NCBI GenBank assembly: GCA_964019415.1
Contig: OZ025888.1
Coordinates: 5,911,454 to 5,975,453, forward strand
DNA length: 64,000 bases
Origin: Ianthella basta
Lineage: Eukaryota; Porifera; Demospongiae; Verongiida; Ianthellidae
Reading direction: 5' to 3'
Part shown: piece after piece, positions 1 through 13,600 of the stretch
Numbering within the stretch: position 1 is the first letter of the stretch
How the letters are laid out: every line of letters starts with the position of its first letter
Position numbers and translations under genes: made by a program
The notes under the pieces: model-generated
Told to the model about the DNA's origin: nothing
Databases searched by the model: none
What the model saw: only the letters and a program-made list of their open reading frames with translations

Positions 1-3000
1 CTTCAACCAGTCAATCTTCTTTAACTTCTTCTTCTTCTCAACATCCTGTTGCCTCTTCACCTTCAAGAAGACAAACAGAGAAGAGAGATGTAGGTAGGTG
101 TGGCTTGCCTGGAGGGAGTCGTTGCTGAGCCATGCACACCAGAGGCTCACCTTGGAGTAGTGAAAGTCTTGTTTCACGCTGGCTGTTGCCATCTGTACCT
201 CGTCTTGATCCAATCGCTTGAAGAGCTGACACACAAGGATGAACAGACAGGATCACCAACTAGTTTAGGGTGTACGTACGTTCAAATACAAGACTACTCC
301 ACTAACAGTGTCTCCACACACACACTCCCATTCAGACACACACTCCCTCCTCACTATACACACACACACTCCCATTCAGACACACACTACCCTCCTCACT
401 ATACACACACACACTCCCACTCACACACACACACTCCCATTCAGACACACACTACCCTCCTCACTATACACACACAGAAAGGGTTGGTTCTCTAATACCA
501 GCTTCACAACAGGGTTGAAAACCTTGCCGACATTTCGACCAGATGCTCTGGTCTTCTTCAGGGCGAAGACAAACAGAGAAGGTACACACACTACCCTCCT
601 CACTATACACACACACACTCCCATTCAGACACACACTACCCTCCTCACTATACACACACACACTCCCACTCACACACACACACTCCCTCCTCACTATACA
701 CACACACACTCCCACTCACACACACACACTCCCTCCTCACTATACACACACACACACACTCCCATTCAGACACACACTACCCTCCTCACTATACACACAC
801 ACACTCCCATTCAGACACACACTACCCTCCTCACTATACACACACACACTCCCATTCAGACACACACTACCCTCCTCACTATACACACACAGAAAGGGTT
901 GGTTCTCTAATACCAGCTTCACAACAGGGTTGAAAACCTTGCCAACGTTTCAACCAGATGCTCTGGTCTTCTTCAGGGCGAAGACAAACAGAGAAGGTAC
1001 ACACACTACCCTCCTCACTATACACACACACACTCCCACTCACACACACACACTACCCTCCTCACTATACACACACACACTCCCACTCACACACACACAC
1101 TCCCTCCTCACTATACACACACACACTCCCTTTCAGACACACACTACCCTCCTCACTCTCGAAGGCACCATCCTCCATCCATTGTTCTCCCATCGCTTGT
1201 ACCAATTTTCAGTGCGTTCTGTAGCATCCTTCACACGTCCCGCTGTCCTCTCCCCTGTGTTGTGAACACTACTTGGTAGAGGTCGTCTGAGGTCCATGGC
1301 GGTGTAGTCTCGTGGGCTGAAGGCACAAAGGTCCACAATGTTGCGATATGTGAATATCTTGTAGTAGATGTTGGGAGGGAACTTCTCCTGGAAGAGAAGA
1401 GATGGAGGAAGCAGGAGCTCGATTCACACTCTGGGCCGTAACAGAGCTACATAAGACACTGGTATGCATTAACCCTAATCCTCACTCCCTCACTCCTTCA
1501 CTCACCTATCACACACACTCCTCCCTCCCTCACCCATCCCACTCATTCCTCACACTCACCCCTCCTTCCTCCCTCACCCATCCCACTCACCCCTCCTTCC
1601 TCCCTCACCCATCCCACTCACCCCTCCTTCCTCCCTCACCCATCCCACTCACCCCTCCTTCCTCCCTCACCCATCCCACTCACCCCTCCTTCCTCCCTCA
1701 TCCATCACACTCACTCATCCCTCCCTCACCCATCCCCCTCACCCCTCCTTCCTCTCTCACCCATCCCACTCACCCCTCCCTCCTCCCTCACCCATCCCAC
1801 TCCCCCCTCCCTCCTCCCTCACCCATCCCACTCACCCCTCCCTCCTCCCTCACCCATCCCACTCACCCCTCCCTCTCTCCCTCACCCATCCCACTCACCC
1901 CTCCCTCCTCCCTCACCCATCCCACTCACCCCTCCCAGTCTGAACCTCACTCTGATACCAGCTGCCTTGTCCAGGAGAACAGCCTACACAAGAAGCAAGC
2001 CGGTGGTTGACCTGGTAACACCGACAGTTACCCCCTCCCAACAGGAGGGAGAAGAACCAAGAGCAAGACAAAGAGATAAGAGAGAGGGGGCTCACCTCCC
2101 TTGGGTTGATGCAGCGTAGCATCAGGCTGGGCTCCCCTCGTCCTCTGAAGTTGATCAGATCACGATAGAACTTGTACACCATTCTGTCCTGGGAGGTGTG
2201 GGTGCATACATCACATACAGTGGTGTGTGGTATATACAATACAGCCAATAAATGCTATAAAGCATTGACAGTCAGCTTCAAAAGGTACATGGAGAACCTT
2301 GTGACACAGAATGTAATGCATGCAAGCCTATGCCACACAACTAGGAATGCTATTTGGGGAATACGGCATCCCCTACAAACATTGGGCATCTGGTGCCCCA
2401 GTGAACTTCACCGGGGAATATGGCATCCCCTACAAACATTGGGCATCTGGTGCCCCAGTGAACTTCACCAGGGAATATTGCATCCCCTGCAAACATCGGG
2501 CATCTAGTACCCCAGTGAACTTCACCAGGGAATATTGCATCCCCTGCAAACATCGGGCATCTGGTGCCCCAGTCAACTTCACCGGGGAATATGGCATCCC
2601 CTGCAACACAAAGTACCTAGCGGTACAATTAAACTGCACAAGTAGCATACTAAGTTTGAGGAGGTCCCCCCACTGTACAGAACTGTCCAGGGTAGCTGGG
2701 TATAATATATGTACATACCCTGTATCTAGACAGCTTGCATTGGACTTCCCCTTGTATAGGATTTTAAATAAACTCTTGTCATCTTTAATTTGGTTATGAA
2801 TTACTTTAAAGTCTCTTAATCTATTAGAAATGACACTACAGTGTGGATACTGGTGTCAGTGTGAACGTCACACTAAAGTAATGGTGTGACAGATCACACC
2901 CTTGGTGTAAGCACTGACTGGTGTGATGGTCACACCACAATTTTAACAGTGCAGGTAAAGGGGACAGGGGGACAGGTGGGGGGACAGGTGAGGGGGACAG

Positions 3001-3683
3001 TGTGGGGAGTACAGGGGGACAGGGGGACAGGTGGGGGGGCAGGGGGACGGGGGGACAGGGGGCCAGGTGAGGGGAACAGGGGGACAGGTGGACAGGTGGG
3101 GGGGGGGGGGGGGCAGGGGGACAGGGGGACAGGTGGGGGGACAGGGGGACAGGTGGGAGGACAGGAGGACAAGTGAGAGAGACAGGTGGACAGGGGGACA
3201 GGTGGGGGGACAGGGGGACAGGTGGAGAGCACTACATACAACTCATGTGTATGTACGTACATTGTGTCTTCGCCAAGCACTCTGAATGATGCTGGCTGCA
3301 CTGGAAGGGTCCAAGTTCCTTTTCTTCCTTCTCTCCTGAGGAGGAGGGAGTGGTAAGAGGGTCCCATCCTTCAATTGCTGGATCACAGGGCCAAGAATCT
3401 CCCGGAAACGTCTCCTATGGAGAGTGACAGTGTGATTTAAATTGAGTCTGGTGAGTCTCACAGCAAGACGCTGGAGTTAAGAGGCTAACCTTGTTCTGTG
3501 GCCTCTCCACACACGCTGCACCTCAATGGCCGCTGCAGCATGGCAGTTTGGCCCTCCTTCCTTAATCAAAACCTACATGATAGTGTATACGATGAGCAGA
3601 AGCAACTCACAACCAGTTTACACGTACACCGAAGGCCACTCCTTCATATGCACCACACGAAGCTGGGGACGTTCACATCCCAT
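1..3683 (-). CDS. C11orf65: C11orf65/MFI homologue, IQ-motif protein (3' end outside window)
   Basis: Exons in transcript order: possible first exon 3624-3683 (ATG at 3681-3683, weak), then 3490-3572, 3261-3414, 2096-2188, 1930-1983, 1157-1387, 151-225, and 1-60, which runs off the window. Two IQ-like helices are visible, AAIEVQRVWRGH and AASIIQSAWRRH. The blocks KFPPNIYYKIFTYRN, LCAFSPRDY, WYKRWENNGWRMVP and DFHYSKVKRQQDVEKKKKLK follow the order found in vertebrate C11orf65. That protein is reported as a mitochondrial fission regulator; its biochemistry is poorly known. Internal exons are phase-consistent, and the 77-codon exon 1157-1387 reads through without an intron. The introns are filled with minisatellites. 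The true N-terminus is uncertain because 3624-3683 rests on only one in-frame ATG and a weak GTGTAA donor. Confidence 0.85.
300..1160. repeat. CA-rich minisatellite with two copies of an embedded ~110-bp block
   Basis: This intronic array of the C11orf65 homologue is built from units such as ACACTCCCATTCAGACACAC and CCTCCTCACTATACACACAC. A unique block at about 478-590 recurs at about 891-998 with only a few changes, so a larger segment was duplicated. Open reading frames here (His/Thr/Pro-rich) are only repeat translations. Confidence 0.9.
1480..1929. repeat. ~31-bp C/T-rich minisatellite
   Basis: Tandem units combine CACCCATCCCACTCACCCCT with CCTTCCTCCCT. The array runs directly into the 5' splice site of the minus-strand exon 1930-1983 and supplies its GTGAGT donor. 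Confidence 0.9.
2345..2612. repeat. 57-bp minisatellite, about 4.5 copies
   Basis: Units contain GGCATCCCCTACAAACAT followed by GGGCATCTGGTGCCCCAGTG. They differ at a few sites (CTACAAACATT versus CTGCAAACATC). The array is intronic in the C11orf65 homologue, and the open frames across it are repeat artefacts. Confidence 0.9.
2950..3225. repeat. GGGGACAGG-type G-rich tandem repeat
   Basis: The plus strand carries many runs of three or more G separated by ACAGG or ACAGGTG. The G-rich strand is therefore antisense to the host gene, whose transcript would be C-rich here. The plus strand has G-quadruplex potential. Confidence 0.9.
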
Positions 3684-4064
3684 AGAACTGTGCTCAAGGG
3701 AACATAGCTGAATGATTGTTGCTACAAATGCTCACAGATCAATAACCGCATTAGCTACACTCTCTATATAGCGCACCCGGCGTATAATCTGAGCCCACCT
3801 TTCTCTCCACCGAGCTACATAAAGCTAGTGAAATCGCGCCATCGTCTTCATCTAGGGAATGCAGGAGAAACGTAACGATACATAACTGAGATACAAGCTA
3901 TCCCACTGCCAACCTGGGAAGGCAACGTTCCGCAGCAAATGATTCGCTTCCTGACGGGACAACATCGTCAACCATTTTAGTTGGTTGGCATGGAAACCAT
4001 AGTATAAATTCATACATTATTACCCTACATAAGATGATAAATAAATTGAATACAAATAGATCAG
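3684..4064. other. Short intergenic interval between C11orf65 5' end and PDXK 3' end
   Basis: This interval should hold the promoter and 5' UTR of the C11orf65 homologue and the 3' UTR of pyridoxal kinase, both on the minus strand. No further coding exon, RNA gene or repeat was recognised. A minus-strand ATG near 3851 opens only a few codons before a stop. Confidence 0.6.
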
Positions 4065-6868
<2,804 letters not shown>

Positions 6869-6931
6869 CTTGATCACGTGACATCAAAGGCCCTTTCCAG
6901 TTCGGGAGGTCGTGCTGCTTATTATTGGAGG
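6869..6931. promoter_or_regulatory. 63-bp bidirectional promoter/5' UTR region (PDXK / synaptotagmin-like)
   Basis: The two start codons point away from each other with only 63 bp between them. The interval contains a palindromic TCACGTGA at about 6874-6881, an E-box of the bHLH-ZIP (USF/MITF/TFE) type. No TATA box is evident. Transcription start sites cannot be placed from sequence; they may lie inside the opposing first exons. Confidence 0.6.
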
Positions 6932-9900
6932 ATGTCCGCGGACGAGGACCGCCAGCTGTTGGATTTAAGTTTCTTGGACGAGGAGGAGAAACGACAGATT
7001 GAAGCTGTACTGAAAAGGAGCTATGAAGAGATTAGAAAGGAAGAGAACAGGCTAAAGTGTGTGTTTGTGTGGGAAGAGGGAGAGTGGATTGTCAGTCTCT
7101 GTGACCGTGTGTGTGCGTGCGTGCGTGTGTGTGTGTGCGTGTGTGCGTGTGTACGTGAAGTTACTACAATTTGTACACTTGAACCGTTCACAAGAACCAG
7201 TTCATTCTCTGTACATGGCATGAGGTGGCACCCCTCTCTTCACTTACACTCTACTCCCACTTCCTTGGCCCAACATCAGCAAGCTACAAGAAGACATAGA
7301 TTCAAGGAATGAGCAGGTACGGCTATGTGTGGCTACCACAGGAGGGAGGTCGTGCCCGCTGTGTGATCAACCTTTTGGAGTCATCTTCAACACCGGAGCT
7401 CGTTGCCCTGAGTGCTTCCGCAGGATCTGCAAACAGTGTCGTGTCCCACCGCGAGCAACAAGGAACTATGTCTGCTCCTTGTGTGACAAGAAGAGGTGCG
7501 TACACTGTCATTCTACACTGACTCTTTCCCCAGTTTCAAGTGTTGTTGTTTTGTGTAGGAACTTTCGCGAGTGAAGCACATACACCTAGCAACGATTGAA
7601 CAACAATGCTAGAAGGTCTTCCTCAGCTACAAAACTAAAGGAATTAGATGTGTGATTGGGTTTAATATGCAAATTGTGACTTCATGCATTAGTGAGGCAG
7701 TCAAGGCATTGTACATCTATATTATCCAGTTTTGATCTGATAAAGGCCTTTGGGGTTGAAGCATCATGCTAATGTTGTTGTACAGTCATTGCTGTGTCAG
7801 TTTTGTTCTCAAAAGCTCACACACAAGTTCAGTACCTTAGCTTAAGTTAGTCTCTACCACACTCAGTGGAGTACGCATCTCACTCAAAGCAGAGGTAGAA
7901 AGTGTGTGTGTGAATTCTGCTTCTCGGCACCTGTATGCGCTACCAGTGTGACATCACGGTGGAGTGGTCTCTTGTGCAGCTGCTGTGTTCTTTGTCCCGC
8001 AGCGTTCTCAGACTTGGCCGCAGTAGTACATTGAAGTACGAGGTTGCCACACCTACAGAAGATGAGGACATCTTTGGAACCAATCTCGTCATGAAATCTT
8101 TGAAAAATTTGCAGAAATTTAACCAAGATTTTCCGCAAAGTACGATAACGAGGGTGATGACCATGCCCCCCCAAAGGGGAGAACACAAAGGGGCGAGCTC
8201 GATGAGTGGGCTTCTTAAGTCTTCAAAGAGGCAGTCCAAGACTGATGTGCATTCCAAGAGTTCCACCGAGGATCCTCCACCTCACACAGGAAAGGAAGGC
8301 ATGAATGACACCGTGACATCAAATGAGGTACCACCTACAGATGTTCTGGAAGAGGTGTGTGGAAGGGGAAGGGGTTTGGGCAGGCCTTCAGCATTTGATA
8401 GCAATGTATAGCAATGTATAGTGAGACCTCTCTACTCTGGGCACCTTTGGGATGGCTTGAGATAGGCCCAAGTGTCCTAATTAGAGAGGTGTCCTTATTT
8501 CAGAGGTAGTTTTGTACACATCTCTATGTAACTGGGACAGTAGGCACTGTCCTCATTAGAGAGGTGTCCTTATTTCAGAGGTAGTTTTGTACACATCTCT
8601 ATGTAACTGGGACAGTAGACACTGTCCTCATTAGAGAGGTGTCCTTATTTCAGAGGTAGTTTTGTACACATCTCTATGTAGCTGGGACAGTAGGCACTGT
8701 CCTCATTAGAGAGGTGTCCTTATTCCAGATGTAGTTTTGTACACATCTCTATGTAGCTGGGACAGTAGGCACTGTCCTCATTAGAGAGGTGTCCTGAATT
8801 CAAGGAGTTCCATCGTAATTGAACTTGAAGATGAAGATGTGATGTATTAGATGGACTAGTGTCTCATCATTTCACGCATTCATTACTCCAAACTGTCTCT
8901 TTGTCTGCTTCCATCAGCTTCTGGAGTTCCCCTTGCCCACTATTGAACGCCGAAGCAGCGTTGTTAGTGCCTTCAGCACGTACAGTGGAGGAGGGGAGAA
9001 GGGAGACTACCCCATCACTGGTGAGGTCCTGTTTGGTGTGGAGTATCGCTTTGGGCAGCTGCTGGTCCATGTGGTTGGAGCGAGAGACCTTGCAGCTGCA
9101 GACAAGGGAGGCTCTTCTGACCCCTATGTGAAGACCTACCTCCTCCCGGACAAGAAGAAGGAGACCAAGAGGAAGACCAAAGTGGTCAAGAAGACACTCA
9201 ACCCAACCTACAACGAAACACTCAAGGTGAGGGGAGGGAGAGGGATAGTGCTTGTTGTTGCAGCCTGCAGTTTCTGCTGGGATGGTATTCCATTTCCTTG
9301 TATCTGTGGTAGTGAGAGAAGCTTGTCTATTTGTTCTCCTTCTTGTATATGCATGGCAGTGGTCGAAATAACGGTCGGTCATCGGTCAATTTCCAAGCAT
9401 TTTTGTTGAATGACTGTGCATTATTTCAAGTGGTCAGTAAAGTGACCGATCAGATTTTTCAGCCTAAACCTTGACCAATATTCTCCAAAGGACTTCCATG
9501 TTCACTGGTTATAGGATGAAGGGTACTAAGGACAATTTTGTGAAGTACAGACTAGTAAACTAGCACTTAATCCATAAATGCTGTCTTCGCTCGGTGGCCA
9601 TCTTATTGTGACGTTTGCATAGCACTACGTGCAGGGTGTGACGTCACATCCTGTCACGGTGGCTGACATTGTGCAGGCTGCAACCACAGTGCACACCACC
9701 ACAGCCAGCTCATACTACGTCGTTTTACACAACAGCTTTCACTTGAGTGGGAGTGGCATGTTTGTGGACCACAATTTTGGAACCAGTGCCCAGGATGCTT
9801 GCCTTGTTTCCTTGAACACTGTTACTATTTCCAGTAGTGACACTACTGTGCATCCTAGGAGATTGGAACTGTTCCAATTTGTAGTCCATTTGCCTTGCAT

Positions 9901-10563
9901 CAACAGTACATAACAAAGTTGTAAAGAAGGCAATGCTTCCTAGGAGACACAATTCCAATCTACCCGACAAAATGTAAATGACTGAACAAAATGAGGAGTA
10001 TGTGGACACGTACGACGTGTGTGACTGAACAAAATCAGGAGTACTTGGACATATGACTGCACCACCACAAAACCTTATTTCCACCTCTGCATGGGTAGAG
10101 TGAGTAGTAACAGGAGGTACGGTATGTGAAGGGGAAAGGGGTTGGCCAGGGCTTCTTTCTGCGGTGACAGCACTATGCAGTGAGACGTCTTTGTCATGGA
10201 TGCCATTTGGGACAGACCCAAATGTCCTAATTACAGGCAGGTACTTTTTTAGCGTTTTAGTGCCACACATTAAATTTACTAAAATTAGTAACTGTTAGTA
10301 TTAGTAGCCTTTGGTAATTGAAATTTGAAACTGATGGCGAATCCCCAAAAGTACAGTCACACTCACAAGAATGAAGTAGTGCTCTAATGTCGTTTCTTGT
10401 CCCTCCAAATGGCTCTCTAAAGTTGTTACGCTGAGAGACCTCCGCTTGTCTAGGGGCTAATTGACGGTGATTTGCTTGGGGTTGTTGTGAGTGGGTCTAA
10501 TGTGCTGTGAGTGTGTGTACTCGGTAAATTTGCTGATGAATTATGGCTAGTGATTCCATTTGC

Positions 10564-10617
<54 letters not shown>

Positions 10618-13600
10618 GTGTGCGTGTGTGCGTGTGTGTGTGCGTGTGTGTGTGTGTGCGTGCGTGCATGTCTGTTCTCCATGCCATTTCTACCACCTGA
10701 CAAGGAAGATCAATTACTGTTGTGTTGTGTGCATTCCTCACCCTTGGGACCAGCCCCCCTCTCTCTCTCTCCCTCTCCCCCCCTCTCTCTCTCTCTCCCT
10801 CTCTCCCCCCCTCTCTCTCTCTCTCCCCCCCCTCTCTCCCCCCTCTCTCTCCCTCTCCTTCCACTGCAGTATGATGTGCCTGAGTCTGCCTTGCTGGGCC
10901 ACACCCTGTGGCTGAGTGTATGGGACTGGGATCGATTTGGGAGGAACCAGTTCTTGGGAGAAGTGCGAGTTGCCCTGAAGGAGTTTGACCTCTCCACCCG
11001 CACTGAGAGGTGGTACCCTCTCAAGGAGAAGGTGGGGGAGGAGTGGGGGACTGCACCTGACACTGTACTTATGTTCTTGTGATGTCTATGAATCAAATCG
11101 CTATTGATACATAGTTTGAAAACTGATAGTGTGGCAAGAACAAACTGTACCACAGTTTGTGTAAAGGAGTCACTGTACAAGGAACAGGAGGTCATTCAAT
11201 ACAGGGAGGTCATTCAATACAGGGAGGTCATTCAATACAGGGAGGTCATTCAAACTAAACAGGAGTTAAATGATCTTGCTTTAGAATAGATTCATCATCA
11301 CACAGATATTTGGAGGGAGGGGATTCTTAGAATGCATTGAACATTTGCCAAGATTGCAATGTGTTCTTCCCTCTTGGAAGAAAAGGATCAAGCATTTTCA
11401 CACTATACAAAGTCGCTCCTCTCAAGTATGAGGCTTCACTGTAACAGTGGAGTGCTTGCCTGCACCTAGTGCATCTTCTTCCTCTTTCCTCCTTCAGTTC
11501 CTGGACCAGGAGGAGGGACTGGGTGGAGAGCTCTTGCTGTCTATCAAGGCTGAACCAATTGAGAGGACACCGTTCTGGACTTTGGATGTGAAAGTGAAGG
11601 AGGCGAGGCAGCTGGCAACCTGGAGCACTGGAGGACATTGTGATGCCTTTGTTAAATGGTAATGTCAAGAGAGGGCTGGAGTGTACTGATTAGAGAGGTA
11701 TCCTTATTTCAGAGGTAGTTTTGTACACATCTCTATGTAGCTGGGACAGTAGGCACTGTCCTCATTAGAGAGGTGTCCTTATTTCAGAGGTAGTTTTGTA
11801 CACATCTCTATGTAGCTGGGACAGTAGGCACTGTCCTCATTAGAGAGGTGTCCTTATTTCAGAGGTAGTTGTGTACACATCTCTATGTAGCTGGGACAGT
11901 AGGCACTGTCCTCATTAGAGAGGTGTCCTTATTTCAGAGGTAGTTTTGTACACATCTCTATGTAGCTGGAGCAGTAGGCACTGTCCTCATTAGAGAGTTG
12001 TCCTGAATTCAGGGTGTCCTTTGTAAGGTGGTTCCACTGCAGTACCATTCTCCCGTCTCCCCATACATAGCTGTCTTCTCCCAAATGTCAGAGTCGTTCA
12101 GAAGACATCAGTTGTTCACAAAGCCACTTCCTCGGCTGTCTGGAACGAGCGGCTGACTTTCCATCAGCTAGACGCTGGGCAGCTCGAGAACAGCATGGCA
12201 CTAGAGGTCACGGTCTGGGACAAGAACAGTGTGAGAAAGGCCAATGACTTCCTTGGGGGATTGCGCATCGGACCCGACCCAACTGCCGCCATGGCAACCG
12301 GCCAATGTCTCTCATGGATGGATTCGACAGCAGAGGAAGCCGACTACTGGTCCACCACGTTGGCTAATGCCGGCCTCTTTGTGGAAAGATGGCTGCCTCT
12401 GAGATCCTCCATGCAGCCGAGAAATGCTGCCATGGCAAGTAGGCTTTCTAGTTCTGTGCTAGTGGGGAGTAAGAAGGGCGATGAGGTTGTGAAGGAGGAC
12501 GCTCCTCCTCCTCCTCCCACTGCTTCTCCACCACCTCAATCCACTGCTCCTGTTGTGACAGTGACAGCAGTTCAGGATTCTCCACGACAGGTACTTCATG
12601 TGCTTGTTGGTTCAGTACTCTGAGTTCCTGCCATGTGCTTCCTCCCCCCTCCACCCTCTTATCCTTCCTCCTCCCTCTGGCTTATTTCCCTCCCTCCCTT
12701 CTCCCTCCCTCCACCTTCTTGTCCTCACTCCTCTCTCCTCCCTCCTCCTTCCTCCTCCCTCTGCCCTCTCACTCCTCCCTCCTCCCTCCCTCCACCCTCT
12801 TGTCCTCACTCTTCTCTCCCTCTTCCCTCCTCCTTCCTCCTTTCTCCTTCCATCTTCTTTCCCTCTTTCCCTCCTCCCTCCCTCCACCCTCCCTCTTCCC
12901 TCTTTCCTCCTCCTTCCTCCTCCCTCCACATTCCTCCCTCTTCCCCCTCTCCCCTTCCTTCCTCCCCCTCCTTCATCGATCCTCTCCTCCCTCCTCCTGT
13001 AGGAGAAGCATCGCTCCAGACAGCATGAGCCCACTCCACCAACACAAGATGACGCAGAGCCCCCACCTTCACTGCCGGTGAGTCCAGCGTTCACTTATGG
13101 CTAACAGTTTTGCGGCTAGTCTAAAATGACTCAGTTTGACTGTGGCATCTATTTTACGTCAAATGGAGGTTAATGTAGTTTGTTGATGTTTTATATTAGT
13201 TTGCATCACAGTACTTGTGAATATTGTCTCCTTGTCTGTATTGTATTTTTATTGCTATTATTATGGTGTTATTGTATTAAAATGGTATTTTATACAATAA
13301 GCTGTGTGTGTAAATACATACTCATCATGTACATACATATGGTAGTGTGTTATTGCACTGATCTCACAGGACGGTGTACAGTGAATGCCCAGCACCTGCC
13401 ATTGTAGCACTGTACTGCTCACCTTCTTCTGTTCTGTGTGGTCCCGCTTTAGACTCTTCCGCGCTCTGAGAGTCTCAGCAGCTTCAGTAGTGCCTTCAGC
13501 ACGTACAGTGGAGGGGGAGGAAAGGGAGACTACCCCATCACTGGTGAGGTCCTGTTTGGTGTGGAGTACCGCTTTGGGCAGCTGCTGGTCCATGTGGTTG

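Noticed and set aside
1402-2010. 202-codon Pro/Ser/His-rich plus-strand open frame
   Set aside because: Covers the 31-bp minisatellite and overlaps an antisense exon of the C11orf65 homologue; no support for a gene.
7317-7334. Possible intron between GAGCAG|GTACGG and CCACAG in the zinc-finger exon
   Set aside because: Splicing there would be too short and would shift the frame away from the zinc-binding cysteines; reading through gives CPLC in frame.
12612-13094. Arg/Gly/Glu-rich open frames on the minus strand
   Set aside because: They follow the purine-rich complement of an intronic C/T tract; the real coding exon here is 13003-13077 on the plus strand.
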